Shown here one piece after another: positions 36,569 to 48,369 of a stretch of DNA of 64,000 nt (the stretch's first letter is position 1; each line of letters opens with the position of its first letter). The stretch comes from Garcia nutans (Eukaryota > Streptophyta > Magnoliopsida > Malpighiales > Euphorbiaceae), in the NCBI GenBank assembly GCA_947685225.1, contig CANTUV010000024.1:50248001-50312000 (forward strand). Reading direction: 5' to 3'. The notes beneath the pieces are model-generated. The model did no database searches and had not been told where the DNA came from. It worked only from the letters and a program-made list of their open reading frames with translations. The position numbers and the translations under genes were made by a program.

Positions 36569-39179
36569 TGTAACACACCTTCCCAACCTACATATGTAAG
36601 CTGAGTAGAGGCGCCACACTAACCTAATGTTGCTACCAATTTTACTTAGTCAAATTTTAGTTCCGATTTTTACAAAATTTTTGCCATAGTTTCGCCTAAA
36701 AATTGAGTCCCAAGTGTCGACAAAACCGGTTTTTTTCTTATTTTTAAAAACATTTTACACAAACCAATGCAAACAAAATCATTCTCAGTACACTCCCAAT
36801 AAATCCCCCTTGTAACCTCAACTACAACCTGCAAAAAGGATTTACACTTCTAGTACAACATAAAATAAAGGTTTTGTGACAACCCCCATATTTAAATATT
36901 ACACAGCGGAAGTTATAAAATATTTACATATTTACAAATTCATATACATCAAAACTCAAGTTTTACAACACATAAAATTTATACATGATTGGCAAGTCTG
37001 CTATGATCTTTAAGCTCCCAAAATGGATTCTTCAAGGTCTACTCTCACTAGGTCTTGATGAACTCTCGGGTTCAACTCTATCCACTCTACTACCTGCGCG
37101 ATTAAACACTATCGCGCTAAGCCAACGGCTTAGTAAGATAAAACATGCTAATAGTATGCTTTAATGCAATACAATGCCACATATGCTATTGATAAGATTA
37201 ACATTATAAATATAAAGTTAACACATAATTATGCATTTCACAAATCATAGTCATATGAGCATACCACATTTCAACATCTTTCCACATTCAACATTACTCA
37301 ATAACCAACATCTTATTTCATTAACTCATAACATTATTTAGGACATTCATATAACCTTGACACCTATGGGCCCAACAAGTATTTAATACGATATTCAGAG
37401 TTCAGAGTTACTGCTTTGGTTCATAGTCACAATTCTCATAGTGTAACAGACCCAGTCTCTTGGACCATCAACTCAACACATTTGAGGAGATCCTCGACCC
37501 GGCAAGACTGTTACAAATCATATATTTCATATTCACAATTCTCATAGTGTAACAGACCCAGTCTCTTGGACCATCAACTCAACACATTTGAGGAGATCCT
37601 CAACCCGGCAAGACTGTTACCTTTCATCATTTCTTAGGCATGCCACCCAAATCCAGAACTCTGAAACTGAATAACATATTAAACAAACAATTCATTTATT
37701 ATATACTTACCATTTCCATTCTCAAATTCTCATCACATTTAGGCAAACATGCCTTCTTTCTTTCAATATCATCATCATAGCCAATCACAATGGCATTGTC
37801 TCATATCATGTCTTATTTGAATTATCATTTCAATTTCAATGTATATCATTCATGAAACACATAACCATTCACAATGCATAACATAACATTGCTCAATCTC
37901 AATAATGCAATTAGGGCAAAGAACAATTGATATGATTCATATAAATAATACATTCTGGTTTTAGACTCCATTTTATCCTTATTTTGAAAAATTGTATAAA
38001 ATAATCTACTTGACTAAAAATTCTAAAATTTTTACAGAATTTAGTTTTGTATCTTAAAATCATCCCTTTAAAATTTCAGATCAAACTGAACACAAAATCT
38101 TGGTCAAATAGTTCACCTAACCAGACTGCCCCAATTGCCCTGCATCCTGGCAGCAGTTCTGAACTTTGTGAATTCCATAAATGAAATTCAATCAACGTGG
38201 TTCCAAATTATTTTTCTCAAATACTAGACTCACTAAGAAACAACATATCCAAAATTCAATTGAATATGATTTTTCTACATTTTATTAAAAATTCCGAAAT
38301 AGAGCTGTCTCAGTTAAGGTACCTGCTGGAACAGGTCTAATAAAAATAATCTTTCTAAACTCATAACCATTCCAAAATCGAATCAACATATTTTTCAGTC
38401 ATTCTAGACTCATAGAGGCACAACATATCAAAAATTCACTTCAAGAACATTTTTCTAAAATTAATTAAAAATCATACAAGTCACAGCCTTTACTAATCCT
38501 AAAACAGAAACAATTTCACTAAACACCAATCTTACTCTTCCATCACCCACACCAACCCAACTTCTCATTTATCAAGCAAAATCAATACTTACAATCATAC
38601 CATAAGCAACTTAATCATACCACTTCAAAATAATTGAAGAAATTAGAGAAAAGATCTTACCTTAGTTAAAAACTTCTTAAATCAACACTTGAACACTTAA
38701 TCTTTCTTCAATTTAAGCTTGAAATCATCAAAACCATCACTTGTCTCTTTCTTTCTCTTTGGCTATGGAGGGCCGGCCATCAACAAGAAGAAGAAGAAGA
38801 AATGATGAAGAAAACACAAGTCAAACCTTCTTTAAATATCCACCATATGATTTTATCCAAGCAATTACCAAAGTGCCCTTATTCACATAATTATCCTTTT
38901 GTCTTATATGTGCCCAATTAAGTAATTTACCAATCTCAAATAAATATCTTCTCTTGCATTGACCAAGCCTTTTGACCACTTTATATGTCATATATATTAA
39001 CATATACACAACATATAAATTTGTCTCTAAACCCTATTTCTTCCCAAAATACATATACATATACTTTCTCTTCTCAATTTCTTTTCTCTTACAATTTAAC
39101 ACATATATTCAATCCAATATATAACAATAACAACAACAACAATATGCAAAACTTCTAGGGCATAAATGAGGATATTACA
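36569..39179 (-). repeat. Element B 5' LTR (2611 bp)
   Basis: Near-identical partner of 29094-31702. The double hairpin is at 37096-37132 and the 115-bp tandem duplication at about 37425-37622. Confidence 0.93.
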
Positions 39180-41800
39180 CTAACAACATACCTTTACATT
39201 TCATATGCCTCATTAGTTATTCATTTAACCATTCATGAACAAGATTAAACAAATCATGACTCACATTAAACAAAGACAAGCATTGGGCCCAAGACACACT
39301 AATATGCCATTCAATTTTCAGAGTTAATGTTTTGGTTTTGTTATCACATTTATCAATATCATATACCCAACTAGGCTTCAAGGATTAGGTTCAACCAAGC
39401 TTCAAGGCGAGCAAAGCATGCTAAGCATCAACCCAACTTGGCTTCAAGAACCAACCCAACCTAGCTTCAAGGGTAGTAACATCTCAATTAGGCTTCAAGG
39501 ATTCAATCCAACCTAACTTCAAGAGATTGTTACACTTATTAGGCATGCCACCAATAACAAACTCTGAAAATGGAATAACACATTGGCCACACAATTCATT
39601 TATTATTCAATTATCATTTCCATTTCCAATTCTCATCAACATTTAGGCAAACATGCCTTCTTTCTTTCAATTGCATCATTATAGCCAATCACAATGGCTT
39701 TGCATCATATCATTTCTTATTTGAATCATCATAACATCTTTGATATAACATTTCAATATACATTACTCATGAAACACATTATCATTTACATTGCATAACA
39801 TAATATTGTTCAATCTCAACAATGCAATTAGGGCAAAGAACAATTTATATCATTTATAGCTTTATGATCTTCCACATCCATTTGATTAGGGCTTTCCATG
39901 CTTTAAGTATATTTAAAGTGTTTATGTTTAGGTTTAGGGACCAACCCACCTTTGAAGAACCAAAACAATACAATTAGAACAAAGAAATAAAACCCTAACC
40001 AACACATTTGAGGGACACGGGCAGCACCCTTGAGGGACACGGCCAAGCTTGTGGCCGTGTCACTCAAACCAATTAGACAGTAAGCAACACAGGCAAGGGA
40101 CACGGCCAAGCTTGTGGCCGTGTCTCCCAACACCAACATCCAGTAGTGAACACAGGCAATAGACACGGCCGCGTCTCCCAAAAATCCTTCCAACACGCCT
40201 AAGTTTTCTTGACTTGGCCGTGTCTCCCCTTGCTTTTGGCCGTGTCATTTGAAAACCAAGCCCTAAATGTGTCCAACAATCTTATAAATGCATTTTAACA
40301 CATCATGCACAACACAAATTCATTCAAATAGGTACACTCAACAACATAAACACATATCTTACACAATCATCACAATAATCACTTTAATAACACATTAACA
40401 TCACAATTTAAACACAACCACTTCAAAACCCTAAAAACCAACATCCTTCTCCATCTTCCAAAATCAACATCCTTCACTTCCAACAACAACACCTATTTAT
40501 ATTCTTAACTTAAAACCAAATTTACACTTGAATACACAACACAACTACATCCCATCATCAATTCAACAAACCCTAATGAATTTCAAATACTACTTCAAAA
40601 GAATAAAAGAAATCAAAGAAAAAGATCTTACCTTAGTTAAAAACTTCTTGAATCAACACTTGATCACTTAATCTTTCTTCAATTTGAGCTTCACTCAACA
40701 AGATCTTCTCTTTGCCTCTTGCTTCCTTTGTCTAAGGAGGAGCCGGCCACAATGGAAAAGAAGAAGAAAATATGAAGAAGCAAAGTCAAATTTTGCTTTT
40801 AATCTCCACCAAGTGATCTTATCCAAGCAATTACCAAAATGCCCTCAATCATATAACTAACTTTTTGTCTCATATAAGCCCTTATATGTAATTGCACATT
40901 CCACATAAAATATCCTCTTATATTGACTCTATATTTGACCAATTTATATGTTATATATATCATCATATACACAACATATACCATTCTCTCTAAACCCTAA
41001 TTCTTTCCCAATTTCTTTTCTCTTGCAATTAACACATATATTCAATCCAATATAACAACAACAACAATAACAACAACATAATCAAAATTTCTAGAGCATA
41101 TATGAGGATATTACATTAGTGGTCCTTATGTATTCACAATATACAAGAAAAATTAAAGGAAGGAGTTCTAAACATTAAATAGTTTAGAAATAATGAAAAG
41201 TATTACTTTCTGAATATTAAATAAAGGAAGTAATAAATCCATTGAACCTCGAAATACTGAACAAAATTAAATGTAAAATTTATTAATTTAAAAAAACCAT
41301 ATAAAACATTATTTTCAAAGTAGATAACTTCTTTAATTATGCCCATACACACTGAACACAAATTCTAGGTTTGGATAACGGTTTACTGTTGGCAATTTAA
41401 TGCCCATTGTATAGAATTTTGGCCAATGGCCCACTATGGCATGAATGCCCGCTGAATATGGTGACACAGATTGTCTATTGATGGCATAAAGTGCCCACTA
41501 TCACTTTGGATATCCTCCCTTTGGCTATCCATTCAATCCCATGCTAAATCTAAAATCAGTATGATTTGGGCAATTCAATAGTTATTAATAGCATTAAATT
41601 ATGTGCAACACTTCATGAAACAGTTCTTTGATCAGCACTTAGTATCACACATATTTTATCTTGTATTCAAATAAATCTATTACACTACTTGTTAGGGTTA
41701 ACTTCAAAAAGAAATCCTTTACACTTTGAGAACTTATAATTGTTACCACTAGAATTACAAATAAAAAAAACAAAAAGTTATTTTGAGCAATTTCTTCAAG

Positions 41801-42085
41801 TGACACGCCCAATGACATGGGCATGTCATTGGTCATGTCATTCTCACAGAATTTTTGACACATCCAGTGACACGGGCATGTCTCAGGCCTTGTCATTTAA
41901 GTTGCATTACAATAGCTATGACACGCCCATTGACACAGGCTTGTCACTGGCCATGTCATTTATCTTTTATCACAGTAGCTATGACAAACCCAATGATTCG
42001 AGCATGTTACTGGCCATGTCTTTAATGTTGAAACACAACATCGTTGACACGCCCAGTGACATGGCCATGTCACTGGTGGTGTCAA
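41801..42085. repeat. Palindromic GACACGCCC array in D right LTR
   Basis: Collinear with 13635-13925. Units such as GACACGCCCAGTGACATGG and GGCCATGTCACTGG are more decayed than in the younger elements but keep the arm-spacer-arm layout. Confidence 0.75.
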
Positions 42086-43379
42086 GCAAAACTCTGTATT
42101 TCAAACACTTACCAACTTAATTTCCATATATCCAAATATATGATATCAATAGATCAAAGCTAGTTTCTTTAACATAGAAAGAGCATATATCAAATATTTT
42201 TCATTAAAAACTCATCAAGACAACTCAATCAATCATTTTAAACAATAAATTCATAAAAATTCAGATATTTGCAAATGAAAAATACATAAGCACATACCTC
42301 TTCAAACTCTTCTTTTTCTCTAATCACTTGTTGATAATCTCAACTTTTCCAACTTAATCTTCTAAAAACTTATAACTAGATATTATTTCCACTTAGATTT
42401 TAATCAAAGTCTTGGAAGGAAGGAAGAAAGAAGGAGTTTTGGTGGTGAAGATGGTGATGAATGTAGAAAGAAGAAAGAAGAAGAAAGAAAGAGAATTTTC
42501 TGCATAAATACACCAGCCCATTCACCTATATATATATACAGCTTAATCTAGTGTGGCCAATATCATTTTAGTTATGGTGCACCCTATTTTTTATCCTTTG
42601 ATTCTAATTTGATTTTTAATCTCATAAAACCGTAAAAATACATAATTTCTTTAGTAAATTTTTAAGATCCACTAATTAAATCACTTCTCAGTTATCAATA
42701 TTAAATCAAAGTTTAGTATTTAAAATTTTAAACATTACAAGGGGGCATAGAAGACCCATTGCTTGTAGAAGATCCAGTCACTTTACAATAAGGGAGATGC
42801 ATACTTATACAAGGAACCAAATAATACACAAACATCAATCAGAGTCTGCATGCAAAAAAAAATCATTGGTTTGAGCCTACACATGGGATAAAACTTCCTC
42901 TTTTCAATTTTTGAGTTTATGCGTGTAAAAAATATTTTCAGACTCACTTTTAATATTTTACCACAGAGGGGACAAAGAGAGGATATAGGGACTAGCTAAA
43001 AAATTGCTGAATTTTTTGCAAAAGATCATTTAAGAATGGAACAAGAAGAAAATTAAAAGTCTCAAACGAATGAAGATGCAAAAGATAAAAGATCAGTTCA
43101 GCTAGAAGAGTTGAAGCCAATATAGAACAAATTTGCAAAGGATGAAGATCCATTTTGAAGGGGGAAGACATGATGTCCAAGGATGAAGATCCATTTGATG
43201 GTGAAGACCTAGAATCCATTGAAGAATGGAACAACCGGCTAGAAGAAAGTTAAAATTCTCAAATGGAAGAAGGTTAGTAGAATTCATTGAAGAATGAAAT
43301 AACCGGCTAGAAGAAAGCAATGACAAAAGAACAAACAGCTAGAAGAGATGAAATTGATTGACTAGAAGAAAGCCAAAAC

Positions 43380-44600
43380 AAAAATCCAGGTCGAGAATCC
43401 AAATTATTTTTTAGTCCAGAACTCAATCCAAACTCGGGTTTAGAGCCTAAATTATTTTTTGAGTCTGGAACTCATTTCGGGTCCAAAACGCAATCCAACT
43501 CTGGTCCAGAACTCAATCTGGGTCTCGAACCCAAATCAACTAGGGTCCAGAACCCAAACCAATCCGGGTCCAGAACCCTAATATTTTTTTAGTCCAGAAC
43601 ACACCTCAGATCTAGAACCCAACCAAACCAACTAGGGTCTAGAACCCAAATCACTTTCAAGTCCATAACTCAATCTGGGTCCAGAACTCCAACCAACTTG
43701 GGTCCAAAACAAAATCATTTTCAAGTCCATAACTCAATCCGAGTCCAGAACCAAAACCAACTAGGGTTGGTAACTCAAATCAAATCACATCTCGGGTCTA
43801 AAAAACAATCTAGTCTCGGGTCTAAGCTTCCAAAATCTAGTTTTGAGTCAAAACCCAAATCCAATTTCAGGTCGAGAACCCAAATCCAGTTTCAGGTCAA
43901 AAATCCAAATCTAGTCTCAAGTCCAAAATCCAATCCAGTCTTGGGTCGAGAATCCAAAATCCAATCTCGAGTCGAGAACCCAAATGCAACCTCGGGTTGA
44001 GAACCCATATCCAATTTAGAGTCTAGAACCAAAATAACGTCTTGGGTTAAGAACCCAAAATCCAATCTTGGGTTGAGAACACAAAATCTAGTCTCAGGTT
44101 CAAAAGTCAAAATCCAGTCTCAGGTCGAGAACCCAACTACAGCCTTGGGTAGAAAACCTAAATCCAGTTTTAGGTCGAGAACCCAAAATCTAGTTTTGGG
44201 TTTAGAACTCAAGAAATCCATCCTTGGATCAAGAGCCTAAGTCCAGTTTTTGGTTGAGATCCCAAATTCAATTTTCGATCAAGAATCCATCCAAAATCTA
44301 GTTTTAGGTCGAGAACCAAAGATTCATTTTTGGGCCAGTCTCGGATCGAGAATCCAAATCCGCTTTCAGGTCTAGAACCCAAAATCTAATTTTGGGTTGA
44401 GAACCCAACAAATCCAGCCTTGGGTCAAGAACTCAATCCAGTATCGGGTGGAGAACCCAAATTTAGTTCTGTCTCGAGAACCTAAAATCCAATTTCAGGT
44501 CGAGAACCCAAAATTCACATCTCGAGTCCAAAAACCAATCTAGTCGCAGGTCTAAAACCCAGTCAACCTTGGGTCGAGAACCCATTCTTACCCAAGATCA
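43380..44600 (+). repeat. Degenerate minisatellite of GGGTYNRGAACCC units
   Basis: Dozens of units of about 25-35 bases share GGGTCGAGAACCCAAATCC-like cores. Each core is itself a near-palindrome (GGGTT-GAG-AACCC). An inverted section of the same family is at 63790-64000. Open frames across it on both strands are by-products of the repeat. Confidence 0.85.
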
Positions 44601-44849
44601 GCTCAAAATCATGTTGCTTTTCACTCTCCGAATAAATTCTAGATATTTCATGTTGGGGATAAACTGCAGACCCTTAATTTTTGCATGGATTAAATTTAAA
44701 AAGCTTGAACCTGATCCGTTATAATTTTGAAGGGCTTAAACCTAGTTTAATTAAGCCAGTCTAATTTATAAAGGCCCAAACTAAATTTTTAAACATGTTC
44801 GGTTCAAAAATTATGAAAATAGATTTGGTTTGAGTTAGATTAGACCCAA

Positions 44850-45030
44850 ATCAACATGGGCCCATGTCGATTTGGACCTTCCAAATCAGCATGAGCCTAG
44901 CTCATGTGGATTTGGACACTCCAAATCGACAAGAGCTAATCCAAATTGACATGAGCTAAGGCTCATATCAATTTGGGGTGTCCAAATTAATATGGGCCTA
45001 GCTCATATCGATTTGGCTATTCCATATCGA
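44850..45030. repeat. Array of palindromic CATATCGATTTGG units
   Basis: Alternating motifs such as CATGTCGATTTGGA and TCCAAATCGACATGAG run head-to-head across the stretch. A related array lies at 58370-58620. Confidence 0.75.
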
Positions 45031-46070
45031 CATGAATCTTAAGTTAGCCTTTAATTTGATTCCTGATTGTGTTTAAAATTCAATTAAACTTCAGATAAGC
45101 AAGGGAGAGTTTGAGTGAGATGTGGATTACCGAGATAAGGTTGCCCTAGTTGTGCCTTACAAATACAAGTTTACATTCAGTGATTAAGGGGGGCCAAAAT
45201 CATCAATTAAGTAATTAAGAGGACAAAAGACTGAAAGTGGGGATTCTTAACAATTAGCAAAAGACATAGCAATCGAGAGCCACCTTGAACAATCAGTTAA
45301 CATGTAGAATTTAAACAAATAACAACTAAAGAGGCAATAACTATTGTCTCAAGTTTGCTTCATTCCAACCAAAGAGAAGATTGATCCAGGCAGTAGTACA
45401 GATTGGATTCAACATTTTAATATGGAGGAACCAACAAAATGGGGGTTCAATTCCTATGTTTAATTAATTTTAACTTACAGTAGCTATTTTTCTGTAATTC
45501 TATTCAGTGAATTATTTTTATCTTTCAACCACTAATTTGGATTTTTATATTCATTTCATCTAAAAATATTCAAGTAATCATAAGTTTATATTCATTGTAG
45601 TCAATATTAAACATTAAATAACACATGACTTTGATCACCCTAAGAATCATACCCTAATTTCCAAATCATAATCTGTAAGACCAAGACTTCAAACTTTAAA
45701 CCCTGATCTTAAAACACTAACCCTAAAACTTTATCCAGAATCCAAACCCTGATTTCCTAAACCCTAGCATCCAAAACCCCCTAAATTTCCTAAACCTTGT
45801 CCTAAACCCTAATTCTGTAAAACCATTAAAACCTCAAAATCTCAAATGCCAACCTCAAAACCGTAATTTTATACATTTAATAATTTATCAAAGATTTAAC
45901 CCTAATTTTGGTTATTTAATTTATTACATGCTTATGATGAGTGATTTATCAATGTTCTATTTGTTTTGATGATTTGTTATTAATTATTATAAATGTTATG
46001 AATGATTTAATTCATTTCATTAATTTTAATGTCGATTATTTTAGTTTCATTATGTAAGAGGTATGTTTCC
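45031..46070. other. Gene-free part of the repeat arm
   Basis: No coding region. The section 45640-45860 is rich in AACCCTAA-like motifs, but at irregular spacing. The end at 46066-46070 (TTTCC) is the left target duplication of element E. Confidence 0.6.
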
Positions 46071-48333
46071 TGTAACACCCCTATATCCCGTATACGTACC
46101 AAGCAAGCTTAAACGATCGTAATATACGTATACTGAATATCGAAAATGCCACAGTTTTAAAATAATACACAAAAAATATCTTTGTAAATAAGTGAAACCA
46201 ATCTCAAACATTTTAAAAGGAAAAGACACCATATATAAAAACATTTATTAATTCACAGCGGAAGTTATTACAGATATGTTATAAATCAAAGATTACAAAA
46301 CATAGAATATATATACATGATTGGCAGCTCTTCTCTGATCTTTATGTCCCAAAAGAAAATCCTCAGTGTCTAGTCTCACTTGGTCTCAAAGAGCTCTCAG
46401 GTTCAACTCTGTCACCTGCACGATCAAACACTATCGCGCTAAGCCAACGGCTTAGTAGTACAAAGTATACTAACATGATGCTTTAATATGATATAATGTC
46501 ACAATTAATCTCATACATCATTTAAAAGAATATCACATTTCCACATCATACTTTGTTCAATGTCATAACAACATTCATATTACATCTTCATAGTTCCATT
46601 AGTTTTACCATTTGAGAATCACATTAAATACAAAGACAAGCATGGGCCCAAAACACACTAATATGCCATTCAATTTTCAGAGTTAATGCTTTGGCTTTGT
46701 TATCACATTTATCATTATCATAAACCCAACTAGGCTTCAAGGATTAGGTTCAACCAAGCTTCAAGGGGAACAAAGCATGCTAAGTATCAACCCAACTTGG
46801 CTTCAAGAACCAACCCAACCTAGCTTCAAGGGTTGTAACATCTCAATTAGGCTTCAAGGATCAAATCCAACCTAACTTCAAGAGATTGTTACCATTCGGC
46901 ATGCCACCAACAACAAAACTCTGAAAATGAATAACACATTAGACACACAATTCATTTATTATTTCATTCTCAATTCTCATCATCAATTAGGCAAACATGC
47001 CTTATGTCTTTCAATTGAATCATCATAGCCAATCACAATGGCTTCACATCATATTTGAGTTATCATAGCCAATCACAATGGCCTCATATCATATCATATC
47101 TCAATTCATATTACACATATAGCATCATTGATATAACATTTCAAAGTACATTATTCATATAACACATTACCATTCACATGATGCACAATGCATAAAACAT
47201 AACATTGTTCATATAGTATCATATGCATCATCAAATGTATGTTCAATCTCAACAAAGCAAGAAGAGCAAAGGACAATCACAGTAGCCAACACACTCAAGG
47301 GACACGGCCAAGCTTGTGGCCGTCTCTCTCAACACAATGCAAGCCGAGACAGACACAGGCAAGGGACACAGCCAAGACAGTGGCCGTGTCTCTCCAAAAA
47401 TCATCCAACACGGCCAAATTTCCTTAGACTTGGTCGTGTCTCCCAAAAATTCTTTAGTTTGGTCGTGTCTCTTCCTTAGTTTGGCCGTGTCTCTCAAGAA
47501 TAAAAACCCTAAACATGGCCAAATCTCTTTTGATTGAATTAAAACACATTAGACACAACATAACCTTATTCAAATGGGTATAATCAATGTTATTAACACT
47601 TATTTTACATATACATCACAATATTCACATTAACAATACATTTAATCACTTACCACTTCAAAACCCTAAAACTAACATCATTCTTATTCTTTCAATATCA
47701 ACATCCACTTAACTTACCATCTTCAAACCAAAACCAACACCAATTTAACTTTGTAACTTACAATCAATTTCAACACTTATAAACACATCTCAAACACACC
47801 TAATCATAATATTAACAAATCACAACTCACTTCAAACATAACAAAAGAAAACAAGAGAGTACTTACTTAAAATTGAGGCAATTTCACAAATCTCCAACTT
47901 AATCCTTTGATTCTCCCTTCAATTTGATTTTAGAAATCAACAAAAATCACTCTTGTTCTTTGGCTTTGGAGGGCCGGCCACCTCAAGAGAAAGAGAAGAA
48001 GAAGAAAAGAAAATGAAGACAAGTCAACTTCTCTGCTTCTTTAAATCTCCACCAAGCAATTCTAACAAAGCAAAATTACTTAAATGTCCTTTTCTATTTG
48101 TTCTCACTTCCTTTAAAACTCTTGCCCTCTTTAGTAATTTCACTCATCCCAAATTAAAATATCTTCTTCCCTTGACTCTCCATTTGACCAACATATATGT
48201 TATATATATTAACATATATACAACATATACATTCCATTAACACAATCATTTCCTTTGCAAAAACAATATACATTTAATTCAAATCAAACAACAATTGTAT
48301 TAAAACTTCTAGGGCATACATTGGGATATTACA
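46071..48333 (-). repeat. Element E 3' LTR (2263 bp)
   Basis: The LTR starts TGTAACACCCCTATATCCC and ends GATATTACA. The double hairpin is at 46418-46454, CTTCAAG repeats at about 46730-46890, and a palindromic GACACGGCC unit at 47301-47326 with half-sites to about 47500. Confidence 0.93.
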
Positions 48334-48346
48334 ATTCTCCCCCTCT
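48334..48346 (-). promoter_or_regulatory. Element E polypurine tract
   Basis: AGAGGGGGAGAAT on the minus strand adjoins the 3' LTR. Confidence 0.85.
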
Positions 48347-48369
48347 AAAAAGAAATTTTGCCCTCAAAA

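Larger units (their letters stand above)
29094..39179 (-). mobile_element. Element B: youngest Tekay-like gypsy retrotransposon
   Basis: B is flanked by CTAAC (29089-29093 and 39180-39184). Its LTRs are 29094-31702 and 36569-39179 (2609 and 2611 bp). They differ at only about 13-15 positions by eye, roughly 0.5%. It lies inside A, which has more diverged LTRs, so order and divergence agree. Its LTR middle differs from A/C/E/F, while its coding region is very close to A and E. One frameshift and one stop separate it from an open gag-pol. Confidence 0.95.
21215..41115 (-). mobile_element. Element A: Tekay-like gypsy retrotransposon with B nested in its 5' LTR
   Basis: A has perfect TTAGT duplications on both sides. 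Each LTR is 2482 bp after removing B. The internal region is 23697-28542. Only about 20 differences were noted by eye between the LTRs (near 1%), so insertion was fairly recent, yet the coding region carries at least five nonsense changes and a 14-bp deletion. Element B (29094-39179) sits in the right LTR, so A predates B. Confidence 0.95.
28543..41115 (-). repeat. Element A 5' LTR, split by element B
   Basis: The LTR proper is 28543-29093 plus 39185-41115 (2482 bp, the same length as the partner). The double hairpin is at 28963-28999, and the palindromic GACACGGCC array near 40035-40250. Confidence 0.93.
416..42739 (-). mobile_element. Element D: old Ty3/gypsy LTR retrotransposon, outer shell of the left nest
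   Basis: The two LTRs are 416-14599 and 20794-42739, both heavily interrupted. The outer ends are TGTAAAAGCCCC at 416 and ACATTACA ending at 42739. The flanking 5-bp duplications AGGGG (411-415 and 42740-42744) match exactly, which fixes the boundaries. With nested elements removed each LTR is about 2.05-2.09 kb. By eye the LTRs differ at roughly one base in ten in sampled stretches, so D is much older than A, B or E. The internal region keeps only a decayed pol (14600-17466). gag, the primer-binding site and the first 17 bases of the right LTR are gone. Chromodomain-like C-terminal remnants place it near the chromovirus (Tekay/Del-like) gypsy elements. Confidence 0.88.
20794..42739 (-). repeat. 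Element D right (5') LTR, truncated and split by element A
   Basis: The LTR proper is 20794-21214 plus 41121-42739, collinear with the left LTR. 21215-41115 is element A, with its TTAGT duplications at 21210-21214 and 41116-41120. The CACTA element is absent from this copy: near 20955 the sequence reads straight through the equivalent CAT target. Confidence 0.87.
42745..46070 (+). mobile_element. Athila/Tat-like repeat arm (possible LTR), first part
   Basis: No gene is recognisable. The stretch holds short repeats around AACCGGCTAGAAGAAAG (43230-43350), a large minisatellite (43380-44600), a palindromic array (44850-45030) and an A/C-rich stretch with CCCTAA motifs (45640-45860). It is continuous with 57739-58286 once element E is removed. 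Most of it recurs inverted in 61352-64000. The repeat-rich structure and the gag downstream suggest a long LTR of an Ogre/Tat- or Athila-like element; its left end is not defined. Confidence 0.5.

Noticed and set aside
43698..44110. Open frames on both strands through 43698-44110
   Set aside because: They are produced by the GGGT..ACCC minisatellite; no start context, domain or conservation of frame.
45640..45860. CCCTAA-rich stretch resembling plant telomeric repeat (also inverted at 62050-62770)
   Set aside because: Motifs are irregularly spaced and embedded in drifting A/T-rich DNA; no run of exact TTTAGGG units. It belongs to the repeat arm.
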